Assembly: GCA_037903355.1 (NCBI GenBank)
Contig: JBAJFE010000025.1
Location: 558,001 to 622,000, forward strand
Reading direction: 5' to 3'
Origin: Trichuris trichiura
Taxonomy: Eukaryota; Nematoda; Enoplea; Trichinellida; Trichuridae
DNA length: 64,000 bases
Each line of letters begins with the position of its first letter. Position 1 is the first letter of the stretch. The notes under the pieces were generated by a model. The model was given only the letters and a program-made list of their open reading frames with translations. It had not been told where the DNA came from and did no database searches. Shown here one piece after another: positions 13,754 through 25,013 of this stretch. The position numbers were made by a program, and so were the translations under genes.

Positions 13754-16700
13754 TCAGACTGCTGAGTCAAGTACTCTTGCCACCTCAGCAGACTCCCTTG
13801 GCGCTTTCGTCACAAACGTAAGCACAGGTTGCAGTGGTGGGTCATTTGCAAGGATAATTGCAGCAATCAGAAGTTGAATAAGGAAATTAACCAAAGTCGT
13901 TGATACTCCCAAAAATGCTTTAGCAACTGGGCTCACCTGGGCGGTAACGTTCGGTGTTTTGACAACAGGGTAGAATATTCGCCGTTAACAAACGAATTGA
14001 CGTAATGTTTAGTCCGTTTATTAGAATGGAAACTTTGGCTGTCTAAAGAAACAGCACGTGAAATCAGTTAGATGGTATCTATTTTCCCCTGAGCACCGGA
14101 TAGGCATAATTTCCACTTGAGAACTGAAAATTGATCATTAATGGATCAATACTGATTCATTTTAAGACACTTATTCTGAAAGGCATTTTTACCTGATGCA
14201 TATTCGATTAACATTAAAGTTCTGTCGCATGCATCGCTTGCAAAACATGCTTGAAAAGGTTCGAATTCCTTAGCCACTAAACCGCGGTTCTGCTTGGCCG
14301 CTACCCTTCCTCGTTTAATTGCATAAATTACTACCGTTAATCACGGAACAAATTTCCTTTCTCACTTCAATGTAGTGGCACTTAAGATCTATCGCGAACA
14401 GAATTAATTTCAACAAATTAATCCTCGCCAAGTGGCGCAACGTTTTGCAACAACGCGTATTCCTACGTAGGAAATTGCATAGTGCTTGTACGATGATAGT
14501 TTCTTTTACGTACAACATTGTAGAAAGGAATTGGTAATATGCAATTAAAAGTAATTACTAAAGTTGCCAAACTTCGCTTCTAGAAGCTTTACGCGTATAA
14601 ATCGCTGCACTTCTGAAAGGTCAAAGCTCAACGCTAAGAAATTTCTCACACTGCGCAATGGTAAGCCTAGAAGCAGCCTAAATACCATGTAAAATTGAAA
14701 TGCGTTTAAACATGGCAATTAATGAATCGATCACCGTTTGATACTAGGCACTTTGCCGGCGTTAGGTTACATAAATAAATTCAGCTCCTCGATAAATTTG
14801 GTTTCAGCAAACATTTTAATTTTTGCTAAAATTTCAATGGCTCATACGTGACCGTCTATTATTCACTTTCTTCATTGTTTCAACCAACTCTTTTGGAAAG
14901 AAATCAGGAACAACGAAAATGATCGAATGACACGATATTGACATTAGACAGGAAGCGCGCAGCACTGAATTAATAAATAACCGAAGTGCTGCGGAACAGC
15001 AGTTTTACATGAGCTCAATTATTTCTGTCCATAAAATCTGCGATGAAAGCGTCTCACTGCCACTCCCTCACATTGTGAATTACGTTTTACCATGCCAAAC
15101 TCGACCGAATAACTATTTAATTCACTAATGCTGCGTGTGAGCCTAGCTGCGCTTTATTGATGATAAGAATACGAGACTGAGGTAAATTAATGTAACTTAA
15201 CCACCCATATATCAAATTAGCCCATTGTCACCATAAGTGCAAGCAAATGACCATTAGCAAAATACATTCATCGTTGAAAATTGGGCGTCTGTAGACTGGA
15301 TGAAGTATCGCTCTGCCTTGATACGGCAGGAAGCCCTTTCAAAAAAATAACGATTTTATTAAAAGAAAGAAAGAAAGAAAGGATAAACCATGAGAACTCC
15401 CTCCTGCTTTTGCAGCAATAATGTGACCGTGGTACCGTTTGGATGGTCAGGTTGCTACTGACAACGGTGAAATCATACACTGACGTCGTGGATGAAATGA
15501 AAAGATATGAAGAGCTTCGCCTTAATTATTTTGGATTAAGATAATGTTTTCTGAATAGATTTGTCGCCTGCCTCATTTGCAACATCAACATAAGACTTCA
15601 GCCTACATACAAAGGCTCAATTTACGAATGCCCCAACTGGTGTAGGAAGCCCGACGCAGAGGCCAGTCAAGTTCGACAAGCCTGATTTGATACAGACATT
15701 TTTAGTTGAGAAACCTTTAGCTTGAAAGATTTCTGAGAAACTCTTGCCTACAACACAGAATAAAAGTGTTAACTCAGGCAAAAATGACTGAAATGACTGG
15801 CATGGAATCCATGCTTTCAAATTTCGTTTAGTTGCACCATCCCTCCATGTCTTCTTTGACTACCGACGAAGTAAAGCATAAAAGGGATTATTTACTTCAA
15901 AATTAAGCCTTTTCATTTCTGCAGCACTTTACTCATTGCTATGTTTTAGTCTTACTAATAACACAGTGTTTCAAAATCCCTTTAGCTGAGCTTCCGCAAT
16001 TAACATCTGTGCTGGATAAGGTTTTAGTTTGCTTTATGCGATGGATACTATTTTGGCCTCGACTTTCTGGGCTTTGAATCCCTATGGAAACTGTGGAGAA
16101 CTTTAAAACGAAAGCAACGTAAACTTGTCGCGGCTTTTTATCGGTATGCGCTACGCAGCTGTTTTCGTAGTTATCATTTTGTCTTTTGTTCATCAGACTT
16201 TCTAGCACGTTCAAAGCTGTCGTATTTAGCAAAACGTTGGCGATCTTAAATAATTTTTAAAACTACCAAAGCTGCGTACAACTCATGCAACAGAAGCTGA
16301 CCTAAGTGATATCGTTACGTCATATATGTCATTTTGAGATTCACGCATTACCATGCGTTGATGCGAAGTGGCGCTTGGGCCATTTCGTACGCATACTACA
16401 GTGCACTCCAATAGTTAATGTATTTCGACGTGCAATTACTCGTGCAACACCCTACTTTGATTGAAACGAAAAAGGCTTAATTTAGAAAAAACAACTGAAT
16501 ACTTACGAAGTGAGCACACCAGATGTCAACGTTTCCCAGCATAGGACGTATGTCTTTGGAATTACAGTTTTGGATCGCAACAAATACTGCTGCGTTCTGA
16601 CCTATTTCAATTTTCGTTGCTGGGCAGTCAGTTAGCTCCATTTCTAAAATCACGTTTGCCAAAAACCGTTCCGAGCATTTGGAACGGTCTTGACAGACGA

Positions 16701-16881
16701 AAGGTCCGATGAACTTTTTTTCTGCTATCGTAGGCACAAGGTGCTTCCCTAAATTATTCGCTCAATGTGGCGCGGGAGATATGTACACATAACGCTGTTT
16801 ACAGCAAAGCGCCTTCTTCAAGTTAAGCAGCAGAGCTAATGGAAGCAAACTGCAGAGGATAGCGACACTAGCATTAGCCAT
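13754..16881 (-). CDS. Unrecognised secreted protein, six-exon model
   Basis: My model joins 16794-16881, 16507-16748, 16352-16395, 15956-16158, 15626-15747 and 13754-13936 (minus), giving about 293 residues with every junction in phase. Exon 1 encodes a signal peptide (MANASVAILCSLLPLALLLN, ending near ALCC). Exon 2 is the best supported: it is open throughout, has a TTTAG acceptor and a perfect GTAAGT donor, and encodes a domain with five cysteines and alternating strand-like hydrophobic residues (VILEMEL, AAVFVAIQNC). Exons 3-5 add further cysteines; exon 5 has a TTGTAG acceptor. The last exon, across a 1.7 kb intron, contains a hydrophobic stretch (STTLVNFLIQLLIAAIILA) that might be a membrane segment or a buried helix. 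I do not recognise the family. Exon 2, and then exons 1, 4 and 5, are the most secure; exon 3 and the link to the last exon are uncertain. Confidence 0.5.
15361..15382. repeat. (GAAA)n microsatellite
   Basis: About four to five tandem GAAA/AAAG units, lying within the proposed 1.7 kb last intron of the secreted-protein gene on minus. Confidence 0.8.
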
Positions 16882-19800
16882 GCGGATTAATGCAGAATTC
16901 TTCGTCGTTGAGGAGAAGTTTTTTCCTAAAATGCTTTACAGTCAGAAAGAGCGGAAGTACTAATAAAAGAACGAATGCTATAGTATTTTACCAAGCTTCA
17001 AGTTTTATTGTATGCCATCAAGAAGTTGCAGTTCAGCAATGCACTTTAATGAGCCTTACTCAAAATGGAACTACCTAAAATTAAATGTAATACTCAACAC
17101 AGAAAGGCAGGATTAATAAGGAAACATGCAGAATCATACACAGTGTCTTCTGATGGTCACAGATAGGAACTGACAGTGAACTTAATTTTGTTCAGCTACT
17201 TTATGCAAACAGTTCGCTGTTGATAGGTGATATTCACACTGCACTTGGTATCAGCTAATGTAAAATAAAAGTGGTCAAATAGCAAACTGACGCTGATTTG
17301 GTACTACAATGATTCGTTACGTGGGACGTTAGATATTTTTCAGTAAAAAACCCGCAAGCGTGCCCAACACCTCTTTAGATGCACGCTGCTATAACTTAAA
17401 GAATCATCTGTTTGGACCCAAAGTTCCGTTGCGTTCGAAGCTATACGCTGGGTATACTTAAAAACGAATGGGAATGGGAACTACGAACACGCCTGCTAGT
17501 GTACCTACAAATTTATGCGATTTGTGAAAAAAAGATTTTGGAGCGAAGTATACTTAGAGACTGCCTGAGAGCAAAGGGTGAATAAGCATGATTTCGCACG
17601 CAGTAGCACTTCTTTGCCAGATTTTATTTCCCCTTATACGTCATAGAGCAAAGCAGTTAAGTCGCTTAAACTGACTTGCTTTGCACTTTTTGAACGTCTT
17701 TGCACTTTGACGCATCGCCAGATGGACAACCGAGAACTTCTTAAGCCACGTGTTCTCTTTTTGCTACAGCCGAAACAAATTCAATGGTACGAATGCGGTC
17801 GAATCAATCAGTATCCGTACCCGGAAACGTTCAGGCGTCAATTGTTTACGATTTGCAACATGGAGGGAAATGCCTTTGAGCTTAGATTGTAATTTGTGGT
17901 GTTACGTTGGACACTTGCCCCAGAAGAAGCGAGCCAGAACCATTTCAACAAATAGACTCGTTCGCTTATAAGCTCGCCGAATCAGCCATCTTAATTTCAA
18001 TACAGAGAAAGAAAGTACAAACTTTTGTTTAATTAAAACTTCAAAAGCTGTTAAAACTTTGTTTACTTGCTTCTGCGGAATGAACGACTTAACGTTGCAA
18101 GTCGGCCGGGGCTACGCGATTACTCTGAAGAAGTTAACGGAAAATGTCATTTTTCAAAAATGTCCAAATTAAATGTTAAAAAGTGGTCACAATAATCGCT
18201 CAGAGGTGTCAATCGCGAATTACTTTACATTTTGCTTAATACTAACCAAGGATACTGTAAATGCGCAGATGCAGTTGATAAATGCCCTGTCAGCCACCGT
18301 ATGCTTCACCTTCAGCTTTGTTACGTTCGTCACGTAAAGCCGGTTTTATTTAAATGAAGATAACACAATTTTTCTCACGGGCTTTTGAGCACAGAAATTC
18401 TCCAGACTAATCTGTTGTGCATATTAAGTAACATCCTGTGTCACTAAAACTACCTTTCAGCAGTGTGAGGTGTAAATGACGAGGAAAATGCTATACGCCT
18501 TTCTTGCAACGGCTTGTTCAAGAAAGTTGCAACAGTTAAGAGATTACGCTATCTTATGCAATGGACTCTCAAAAGTTCCGCACGCTTTTCACTACGTTCG
18601 TTGGTGGTCTCTTTTAAGGGCAGAACACTTAAGTGTAAACCCATCAAATGAAGGAAACTTTAAATTACAGAAACATTTATTCAAATGACCCATTAATGCA
18701 AAACAGGCTATGACCAATGACCGTTACTCTAAGCAATGATCTGGATGGCGCAAAAGCCCGTCTGTTTACAAGGTCACTTGCTGAAGCTTGTGACAACTGA
18801 CTATCTATCAAGAATAACACCAAGTGCTGTCAACTGTCCAACATACCGACTATTCGCCACTTGTCACAATGTGCACACTTATCCTACTTTTCAGTAAGCA
18901 TGAGAGCAATATGTCTGAAATACTGCTTTCATGCTTATTCACCAATCGGCAGGAGAACTGGATGTGCACATTCGATCTGTCATGCTATTTTTGTCTCTAT
19001 TAAAGCGTTGGCTTTAATGTAACATAGCAAATTTTCGCCGAAACATTTTCCTTTGAATGAGACTGTTTTGTTGTTTGGGAAAACGTCACCGCAAAAAACC
19101 CCAGTTTCAAGGAGCGAAAATGTTCCGCAAGCTTAAGCTACTTGTAAGACGTTTATGAGCGAATTATTGTATAATACAAGTAGGTTACAGCGCAAAAACT
19201 AGACGGGATAAAAGGAGTTTAAGTGACAGCAGATACTGTAGTTGATCTGAAAAGAAAACGGTACCTTATGAAGAGGAGATATTATCTTGCTTCAAAAATA
19301 AAACAATGCATACTGAAGGCAGAGAAAAGACTATACTCAATGGGTAATGGGAAAGCTTATACAGTGGGGTGAACTCTTTGTACACTTAACACTGAATGGG
19401 GACATAGAGGATTTATGTCAGACAAAGGTGCTGCCCTTTGAAGTACCGCTGTCATCCTGTTTATGACATGCTTGCAGAACATTTGGCACACAAGCGACTG
19501 TTGCACTACAGTGAATGTTAAGGCACTTGGACAACTGACCAGCGCAGCTGTAAACGTTAACCAAAAAGCGATGGTCAAAGGTTATCGTAAAGGTGTCACA
19601 GAGGGACGCGGCTGGTTCGCAACCATACCTTTCCCAACACTGACCCCACTGACAAATTGAATTGCTTACTGCTGCGTAGGCGCTGATGGCATTGTTCGGT
19701 AAGAGCAATTGCCATCGTTCCTAGCATTGCTTTATGGTCACTAAGCTGACCGGACCTCACGCACAACCGTGCTGCGATGTTCTCATGGCTAGTCACCCGC

Positions 19801-20712
19801 AACGTCGACTGCATGTCTGGCGATCGAATGGTTCATCTCCCCAATGAGTGCGTCAACTACGCAAGTAGTAGGGCAACAACAAATGGCCATTGTCGTTCTG
19901 AAAAACAGCTACACTATACAACAGCCGTCAGGGAATGGTTCCCCTTGTCGCGTTGTTCGCCGTCAATCGTTCTGCTTTGCTATTAGTAGGCGGTAGTGAA
20001 ATAGTTGCGTAGGTTTACTGTAGGCATGATTACGCTATCATCTTTAAGATATATACACGTGTAGCTAGCCATTTTCTTTTTGACGGCATATACAGGGGTT
20101 ATAATGATTTGTTGAAGAGTGGATAGTTTGCATGCGGCAGGATGGCGACATCAGCGCGTGGCTATTCTTTCTGGTAAATGCGATTCACGCTTTTTCTGTT
20201 TCCCGTATACCAAATGATATCACTCACAGTGGCGTCAAGCTGCCGTTGCAGTCGGTGGGCGTTGGAAATTGAAACACATGGTTGTCGGTGTGGCGCCTCC
20301 AGTCCGCGCCGTAGTGATTGATAACTACCTGTTCTCTCTATTCAATAGCGGAGAGATCAAAAATTAAAAATGCTCAACGTTGCGCGATAGAGGCAGCTAA
20401 ATGTCAAGTGTCATCAACAGTGTCGTGACTTTTCTCCGCGCTCATATAGGGCATGCGTAGTGGCAAGGCACTTATCGTTTGCATTTGACGACCATCCTCC
20501 TTCAAGCCACCATTTGAAAGTAAGGTTGTTCAGAAATTACCGCTACCAGCCAATGCTACTACTACTATTACTACTACTCACTTGATGCTGACTGACGTCT
20601 TTTTCTCTCATTTCACACTTCCGCCTTTGCTCTTGGGCACAGTTTTCTTTGCGACCGCGATGACGACTCGACATCTGTGAGTGCTAACGCTTAGCCGCTT
20701 GCTCTCTTTCAG
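16882..20712. other. Intergenic region upstream of the Snail-type gene
   Basis: No gene is firmly supported. Two patches, about 17700-17970 and 19360-20000, are clearly richer in G+C than their surroundings and carry overlapping open frames in several phases on both strands. The first has two plus-strand frames following a CTACAG acceptor-like site; the second has three minus-strand frames and one plus-strand frame. None matches a family I know. They could be undetected exons, regulatory DNA of the Snail-type gene or old insertions. Confidence 0.4.
20555..20579. repeat. (CTA)n-type microsatellite
   Basis: Imperfect tandem CTA/TTA trinucleotides, about 130 bp upstream of the first recognised exon of the Snail-type gene. 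Confidence 0.8.
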
Positions 20713-23700
20713 GTCGTGAACCCAGAGGAAACCGAAAAGTCGCTGACTCACTTCCATCGCTCCGACTCTGCCATTGCAATGGAACCTGCAGTCGACCACA
20801 GCGGGCATATGGTTAATCCCTTCAGAGAACAACTACCGATGCTTTTGCCTCAGGCGGCTCACTTCCTTGGCCACCGTGGAGATGGTAGCCTAATAGCTGC
20901 TCCAATACCGATCAGACCAAGCGGGCATGCACAAACTGCTGCACTGCTCTATTCTGGTCAATCGCCCTCCTGGTTGCAACTGCCTCAAATATACCATAAT
21001 AGTCTGCATGCGGTTCCTACGGCCAGTCCATTGCCCCAACCTGCAGGCAGCGCCAGTATGTTGTACTTCTATTCTAAACCGGTTGCGTGGAACGAGACCA
21101 ACCTTTGCACCAGCCTTGTTCACTCCCAAGATGGAAAGGCAATTTCTTCGCCTGAATTCGTCTCCCGTTCCGTCCCCACCAATTCTTTTCCAATGAAGGT
21201 ACCAATGACAGTCCTTCCTCCTACTGCTCCTCCCCACACCTTCATCAGCATAGCGACGAAGCGTGATATGAGCCAGCGTGAGTTTCGCTGCGGTCAATGC
21301 AAGAGAAGATTTGAAACTGAGGCCGCCCTCCGCCTTCATATGCGAGCCCACATACACGGCAGTAAGTGTCCTATCTGTGGCAAAACTTTCACTCGTCACT
21401 GGCTCATACAAGGACACCTACGAACGCATACCGGTGAGTAAACATTTTTTTTGATATTTTCATCTTATTCGCTGGTGAGCTGATCTCTGAAGAGTAAGCC
21501 TTAAAGTCGGAGAGCATGAAAATGGGATAGTTCAACGAAACAGTTAAAATGGTCCAACCGTTCAGCTAAGTTGATCACTGTTAATAAACATGTCGCAATA
21601 CAGAGAAAAGTTTTCAGAACAGTTTGTTTAAAACATTCATCCGCATGCAGTAAACAGGCAGCGCAGCGTCTCATTGTCAGCATCTTTTTACGGCAACAAA
21701 GGGTATCTTCTTATTAGGAATCCGAATTTATCACTTCCCATTCAAGGAAGATTATGCTGACCTTAGGAGGTTCACAGTCTTCAGTAAATTGTTTTTAAAA
21801 CGCCTAGTTGAGTTTGTTGCTTAGAAAGAGCGCCTACGTTAAGGGGCGGCCGCAGCGGTTGAAATATGGAAAGTTGCAATCATACTTCTCTGAGGCGTCT
21901 TTGTTGAACGGTTCTAAAGGCTGACGATTGCATGAGCGCAAACGACGCTAGCAACGATAGCTTGCATGAAGTTCGATTGTTGCTGCAGGTCCGTCCACAT
22001 GTGGCTCTGTCTCAACGCGCAAAATAAGATGCCTAGAAAAGAAACAATAATGGTTGTGTAATCCTCTCTGCTCCTCTGCTAGTTGTCACTTTCAACCATC
22101 ACCTCTGTTTTGCTTGCCAACTTCGAGTTATGCAAAGCAGAACGCTTCTAATCATGTTCCAGCAAGCTACTAGCTTGCGGCGGATTCGGCTTTGGCTGTT
22201 TTGCTAATTCAGCGGCAGCTTCACTGACTTGCCGCTAAGCTAGAAGTAGAACGATATGATGTGATCATTGTAAGGAGCAGGCTATCTGTGAGGCGATTGG
22301 GCAAAAACTGAAAAACGCAAATAATTTCTCAGTTTCCATAAATTGAAGTCGGCACTCAGGCCCCGCAAAAGTATCACTATTAGTAGTACTGAGTCACTGT
22401 GTAACATATTTAGTGTGTGCATGACAAGCATTGGCCACGTATAACAAAGTAGCTAAAACAGGTTGGCTACGCTGATGGATTCAACGCCAAATTTTGCTAA
22501 ATAAATAAATTCAATTTCAGTTTTCAGCAGAAAAAAATCGTGAAGATTAGCTGACTAATAAACGAAGGTTTCGCCTTCAGGCTGAATGCTCAGCATTTTA
22601 AATCAGCTGTCTTACGCGTGTAGAGCATTGTTAACCTTTTTACCAGCATCGGATTTTATTTGAAAAATAAACCCCTAAATCATCTTTCGCTTAAAAGTTT
22701 GACTTTTGTCTCATGAAGAGTCTGACAGTGCAAGTATTAAAGCTAATATTTAAGCGAACAACATGAACATTTGAAAACTTTACGCCTTCTTGCGTTTATG
22801 AGGGGGAATTTTATTCATTACGTCAATACATAAGACAGCGTGCAATGCGGAGGAGAGAGAAAAGCAGAAAATATTGTGAACATCATGCATGCAGTAAGTC
22901 ATAACTAGCGCGCTTTTTCTGGAATTTCATAAGCAAATAGAGAAGGAATATTTGCATGTACAATTCTCCTCAAAGGTTCAGCATGTAGCACCCAGCTTTC
23001 CCGATAAATAGCGACATAAATGAGTAGAAGTGCAGAAATTGCGTTTGGAACTTGTTTTAACTATTAGGCAATCACCTTTCATAAAAATACACCTCAATAT
23101 AATAATAATAATAATAAATATTTTGCTAGACAGAGGACGCAATATTTTAGCTAAGGTAAAGAACTTTGTAAGTGTGGTTTTTCAAAAACAGTACTCCGGC
23201 GAGATCATGAATGAGAGGTCGTCTGAGGCAAGGGACGTTTTAAGCGGTCTATGGTGTTAGAAAAAATCCGTTTGCAGTTGCAATGTGAGCGGCGGCAAAC
23301 TCCGTTGGGCATGCTAGCATCACGCATGTATCATGTTGAGCGCTTATGCAGAGCCGCCGATTGGGCGAATGGCCTTTCGATCTCTGACGCCGTTTTGTTG
23401 TTCTGTGGGCAAAAAGCGCAGTCGCTAAAAGACGGAAAAAACTAACGTCTAAAGTGCTTCCTGAAAACATTGACTCAGGTGATGCACCCGCATCAGCAGG
23501 CGTCTGCACAGTGTGTCGTCGGAATGGATGGCTGTCAAAAAACGTTCTGATAGCCGAGCGTAAGGCTAAGCGGCATTGGTGATGACACGAGAAATGTTAC
23601 AAGAAGCAGACTGCAACTTGTTCAGGACATTAAGTGTCGAAATGTTATTTGATTCCCATTACTTTCTCTGCTTCTTTCCCATTCTGCTGCTTCGGTCATC

Positions 23701-24538
23701 CGTATTCTACATATTTTTAAGATGCACAGTTTCAACTTGAGTTTCATATCCCTTTATTGGGTTTCCATCGCTCAGACGTTCAATCCACTTTCAAGGTTAG
23801 ATATACTAACTATTACTTGGTAATATTAGGAACTACAAAAAGCAAAGTAAAATAGGACTTCAGAGCATTGTGTAAACAACGTTCTGGAGTACTTTATTCA
23901 GCTGAGATTTTATAAATCTAACCTAAGCTTAACGCCAAGAATAAACGTAAATTCGAACCCTCCTTTGAAAAAAAGGTAATTTAATTAGGAGCAAGCGATA
24001 TATGATAACTTTGTGTTAATGTGGTTGCCATTTTTTGAAACAATAGCCTGCCGAACACAGGTAACATGACACAAAGCTGGGGCAAAGGAACTTCGACAAC
24101 AGAATTTTAGCTGCTGTTATCATACAAAAGAAAGATTAAGTTTGACTTCCTTTTTCCAAAACGGGTTTGATAAAGGAGACACGTTAATAAAAGAAGTGAG
24201 CCTGCTCTATTTATGTAAATAATATTTGTAATCATAGTTTAACTTGAACAAAGGTGGGCAAACAAGACAGCAAGATGCATCAGCGTATGACTGATCAACA
24301 CTTTCTTATTGCAGGGGAGAAACCGTTCAAATGTCATGTATGTGCCAAAGCGTTCGCGGACAAGTCAAACCTCCGTGCGCATATTCAAACCCATTCCGGC
24401 CTGAAGCCTTTTTCCTGCCGCAAGTGTGGACGTGGATTTGCGCTTAAAAGTTACTTGTCAAAGCACGAGGAGTCAGCTTGCCAAAATAGAATAATCAACA
24501 TGGTTTCTTATCGTAAAATAGATGAACTGCTTCTTTGA
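20713..24538 (+). CDS. Snail-family C2H2 zinc-finger transcription factor
   Basis: Exons 20713-21433 and 24315-24538 are joined in phase across a 2.88 kb intron (donor GTGAGT, acceptor TTGCAG) that interrupts the TGEKP linker. The protein has a long N-terminal region without motifs, then four C2H2 fingers: FRCGQC...HMRAH, KCPICGKTFTRHWLIQGHLR, FKCHVCAKAFADKSNLRAHI, and a final CCHC finger FSCRKCGRGFALKSYLSKHE ending ESAC. The CPICGKxFxRxWLxQGH finger, the AFADKSNLRAH finger and the HEES-x-C last finger are hallmarks of the Snail/Scratch family, DNA-binding nuclear repressors that recognise E-box CAGGTG sites. The first exon opens after a TTTCAG acceptor and has an in-frame TAG at 20692, so an upstream exon, possibly carrying the SNAG repression motif, probably exists but was not found. 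If there is none, the first in-frame ATG is at 20779, giving about 292 residues. Confidence 0.9.
21434..24314 (+). other. Large intron of the Snail-type gene
   Basis: It is bounded by GTGAGT and TTGCAG. It contains an (AAT)n microsatellite at about 23098-23117 and a stretch near 23250-23510 with overlapping short open frames on both strands. No nested gene is supported. An intron this long in a genome with mostly 50-nt introns is a natural place for regulatory elements. Confidence 0.6.
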
Positions 24539-25007
24539 TCGTAGAATACGTAAAGAAGCCGAAATTGTTGAAACGTCAATCAACCGCCTCCGTTTAATTA
24601 TACTTGCAACAATCTCCTACTTCTCCTACTGATCGAGCCTTCTTCTGTTAGAAGTTTAGTGCGCCTATTATTTCAGCGTTCATAATCGTTGCCAACTTTA
24701 TATTCGTGTGCCAGTGCAAATTCTCGAGTTGCTGTTCAATGTGCTCAACAAACGCTATGTTTGCGGATTTAAAATCCTTGTTTAAAAATTGCTTTTCTGC
24801 TACACTTTACTATAATGCTGAATTTTCGGTTCTTGCGCCATAGCATTTTCAAACGCCCTGATCCTTGTGCCCAGTTCAATCTATCTCTTATTGTACTAAA
24901 TGGACAATTATGCAAACGGCTGGTGGCTATTTTTAGTTGAAATAGTATTATCGCAAAAGCTAACCAGTGACAGCACTGCTTGCCATTTTCATATGTGGTT
25001 GGCTGTG

Positions 25008-25013
25008 AATAAA
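25008..25013 (+). terminator. Possible polyadenylation signal of the Snail-type gene
   Basis: An AATAAA hexamer lies 470 bp downstream of the stop codon at 24536-24538. Nothing else marks the transcript end, so the assignment is tentative. Confidence 0.35.

Noticed and set aside
14253..14264. GGTTCGAATTCC, resembling a tRNA B box
   Set aside because: No A box or cloverleaf stems could be paired at the right distance.
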